DNA of 64,000 bases, from the NCBI RefSeq assembly GCF_030272615.1, contig NC_081405.1:155045613-155109612 (forward strand). Direction: 5' to 3'. Made by a program: the position numbers and the translations under genes. This DNA is from Cryptomeria japonica (taxonomy: Eukaryota; Streptophyta; Pinopsida; Cupressales; Cupressaceae). This document shows positions 62,370 to 64,000 of this stretch, piece after piece. The notes under the pieces were generated by a model. The model ran no database searches. It was not told the origin of the DNA and saw only the letters and a program-made list of their open reading frames with translations. Within the stretch, counting starts at the first letter, position 1; each line of letters begins with the position of its first letter.

Positions 62370-63066
62370 GAGACAAATCCAAAGATAATTGACCCTTATC
62401 CACAATATTCTAGTTATGCATGTGATCAGAAGCCCATTTGGCCAGACAATCCACAACTCCATTCCACTCTCGAGGAATATGAATGAAAGTAACCAAATCC
62501 AAAGAAGCATGTGCACAAACTAACAACTAAAGCTAACCACCAACTAACATCCTTTGAATGCTGCTGAGACAACAAGTGCACCACCACCTGCAAATCTAAT
62601 TCACAAATGACCTTGTGCCAGCCAAGAGCACAAGCACGCTCCACATCATATAAAATAGCGAGAGCCTCCATCAAATTATTAGTATGATGACCTTTATAAA
62701 CAAAAAAAAGAAACTAAATAGTACCCAAGCTATCTCTACCAACTCCACCCATTCCAGTAGGACTGGGATTTCCCTAAGAAGACCCATCCGTGTTGATTTT
62801 CAGAACACCTTGTGGGCGAGGACTCCACCTCCCCAACCTATTGATCTTCCGAAGAGGGTGTCTGCATCTTTTTCTCATAATATGGCTTTGCGGAGGAGGA
62901 AGATGGACACAGTCATAGAAACTAACCTTGCCCGGATCCATAGCCTCCATCAAGTCACATTTTGCTGAAACAATTTCTCCCAAAGAGTGGAATTTTCCAC
63001 CACAAGTGGTGAACTCCCAAAAACACATCTTGAAATATCTGATGATTCCTCTCCAACTAGATATGC
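62370..63066 (-). pseudogene. LINE 3' fragment: RNase H domain
   Basis: On the minus strand the pieces 63,028-62,774 and 62,674-62,426 give PQGVLKINTDGSS, a Gly-rich continuation, GHHTNNLMEALAILYDVERA and HKVICELDLQVVVHLLSQQ, the ordered motifs of the RVT_3-type RNase H found at the end of plant L1 elements (first Asp in NTDGSS, Glu in MEALA, Asp in ELD). Stops and a frameshift around 62,690 break it. Its 5' side is cut at 63,066/63,067 by another DNA transposon terminus. Confidence 0.85.
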
Positions 63067-63377
63067 GGGTAAGTGCACAAAGATGGTGGTTATAAAAGTG
63101 GACACACCAAAAAAAACATGAAAAACACCAAAACGCGCATGGGGTATTTCAAATTTAAAGAACTCCGTACGCGTTTAGGCTCATTTTGCCAAGCCTAACC
63201 AAAGCTAAACCATGTGCGCGGTTTAAAACATACTAATTGCATACACGGTTTAAAGAATACTAATTGCATACGCGGTTTAAAGCATACTAACCGCATATGT
63301 GGTTTAAAAACTAAAACCGTGTACGTGGTTCTGTGTGTCAATAAAATGCAATTCACTTAGCATTCCATTAGGTTTTT

Positions 63378-63452
63378 CAGTAGGATATATACATAAAATA
63401 TAACATTTAAGTATAACTTTCTTATACTTTAATTTATATTTTATGTATATAT
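63378..63452. repeat. AT-rich inverted repeat (hairpin-forming)
   Basis: GATATATACATAAAATATAA (63,382) is followed about 30 bp later by its near-perfect inverse TTATATTTTATGTATATAT. It could be a small nested MITE or a structural feature of the subterminal region. Confidence 0.7.
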
Positions 63453-63559
63453 TGTTAGGATGTTTGAGAGTGGTTCCAGATCTCTAAGAGTTATAATGCA
63501 GATTCTAGTTTTTTGAGTATTCTTATAAATTTTAGACAGTCAAATTTTAGTAATTAGCA

Positions 63560-63877
63560 TACTCATATCAGCATTATGTCTCTCATCTCTTCCCTACATT
63601 CCCCCTCTCTCTTCCTTAACCCCTACCTTTTTGTCTCTTAGGCATCTCCCTCTCTACTTTCTTCCCTCTCTTGAGTATCTCTTCATCTCTTTCTCATCTC
63701 CCTCACCCTCTTTCTCTCTTTCATATATCCCTCTCTTTCTCTCCCTCTCTCAAATATCTCTATCTCTCACTCTCTCCCCCTCTCTTAAGTGTCTCTCTCT
63801 CATTCTCTCCCTCTCCCTCCCCCTCCCTTTCTCTTCCTTTGTCAAGTATTTCTTTCCCTCTAACTCTCTTTCTCTCT

Positions 63878-63943
<66 letters not shown>

Positions 63944-64000
63944 CTTTGTCAAGTGTATTTCTTTCCCACTCTCTCCCTACCTCCACACCTCCCTTTCTAT
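63560..64000 (+). repeat. CT-rich microsatellite
   Basis: (CT)n and CCCT tracts, including an uninterrupted CT run at about 63,890-63,940. The minus-strand frame of alternating Glu and Arg is an artefact. Confidence 0.95.

Larger units (their letters stand above)
63067..64000 (+). mobile_element. Terminus of second copy of the TIR family (right end outside window)
   Basis: GGGTAAGTGCACAAAGATGGTG at 63,067 matches the left end of the 16.6 kb element with one substitution. The next bases (GTGGACACACCAAAAAAAAC) match the right-end subterminal sequence of that element. 63,225-63,310 carries four GCATAYRYGGTTT modules. No right terminus is visible before the window ends, so length and target duplication are unknown. 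Confidence 0.75.

Noticed and set aside
63750..63986. Arg/Glu alternating minus-strand frame, and the Ser/Leu frame at 8,485-8,751
   Set aside because: They are translations of CT microsatellites.

Overview
The window is a stack of transposable elements from a large plant genome. I see no single-copy host gene, no rRNA or tRNA gene, no CRISPR array and no bacterial-style operon. A plant source is shown by a CACTA (En/Spm) element with TNP2, DUF4218 and DUF4216 domains, Ty1-copia elements primed by initiator-Met tRNA, L1-type LINEs, and GT/AG introns in AT-rich DNA. The deep nesting, long LTRs and retroelements lacking pol suggest a gymnosperm such as a conifer; that is inference.

Layout, outermost layer first. 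(1) An old, short, Ty3/gypsy-like element lies on the minus strand. Its 3' LTR is split into 16-605, 17,173-17,655 and 39,010-39,222. Its internal region is 39,223-39,370 plus 49,976-52,824, and its truncated 5' LTR starts at 52,825. (2) A 16.6 kb DNA transposon (606-17,172) with 31-bp inverted ends sits in that split LTR. It carries a degenerate transposase-like gene on the plus strand, a multi-exon gene on the minus strand, 360-bp satellite repeats, and a nested copia-like retroelement (1,551 to about 8,424). (3) A Ty1-copia element (17,656-39,004, target duplication ACCCT) sits in the same LTR and is itself split by a 16.8 kb CACTA transposon (19,208-35,991, target duplication TGA). (4) A second gypsy-like element (39,371-49,970, target duplication ATTAT) sits in the internal region of layer 1. 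It holds a solo LTR (45,803-47,695, target duplication CCAGA) and a 63-bp non-LTR retroposon tail with a 15-bp duplication.

Right of 53.6 kb are decayed L1-type LINE sequence (54.2-56.6 kb), about 5.7 kb with no recognisable gene, a second LINE 3' fragment on the minus strand (62.4-63.06 kb), and at 63,067 another terminus of the same inverted-repeat family as the 16.6 kb element.

The most notable finding is in the CACTA element. Besides a nine-exon TNP2 transposase gene (32.5-28.2 kb, minus), it has a second minus-strand gene (27.8-23.8 kb) in which a SET-type lysine methyltransferase domain lies upstream of exons resembling the plant En/Spm (Ptta) accessory protein. The 16.6 kb inverted-repeat element, whose superfamily I could not assign, is the second notable item. 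Most coding remnants carry stop codons that look like C-to-T changes, as expected of methylated, silenced repeats.
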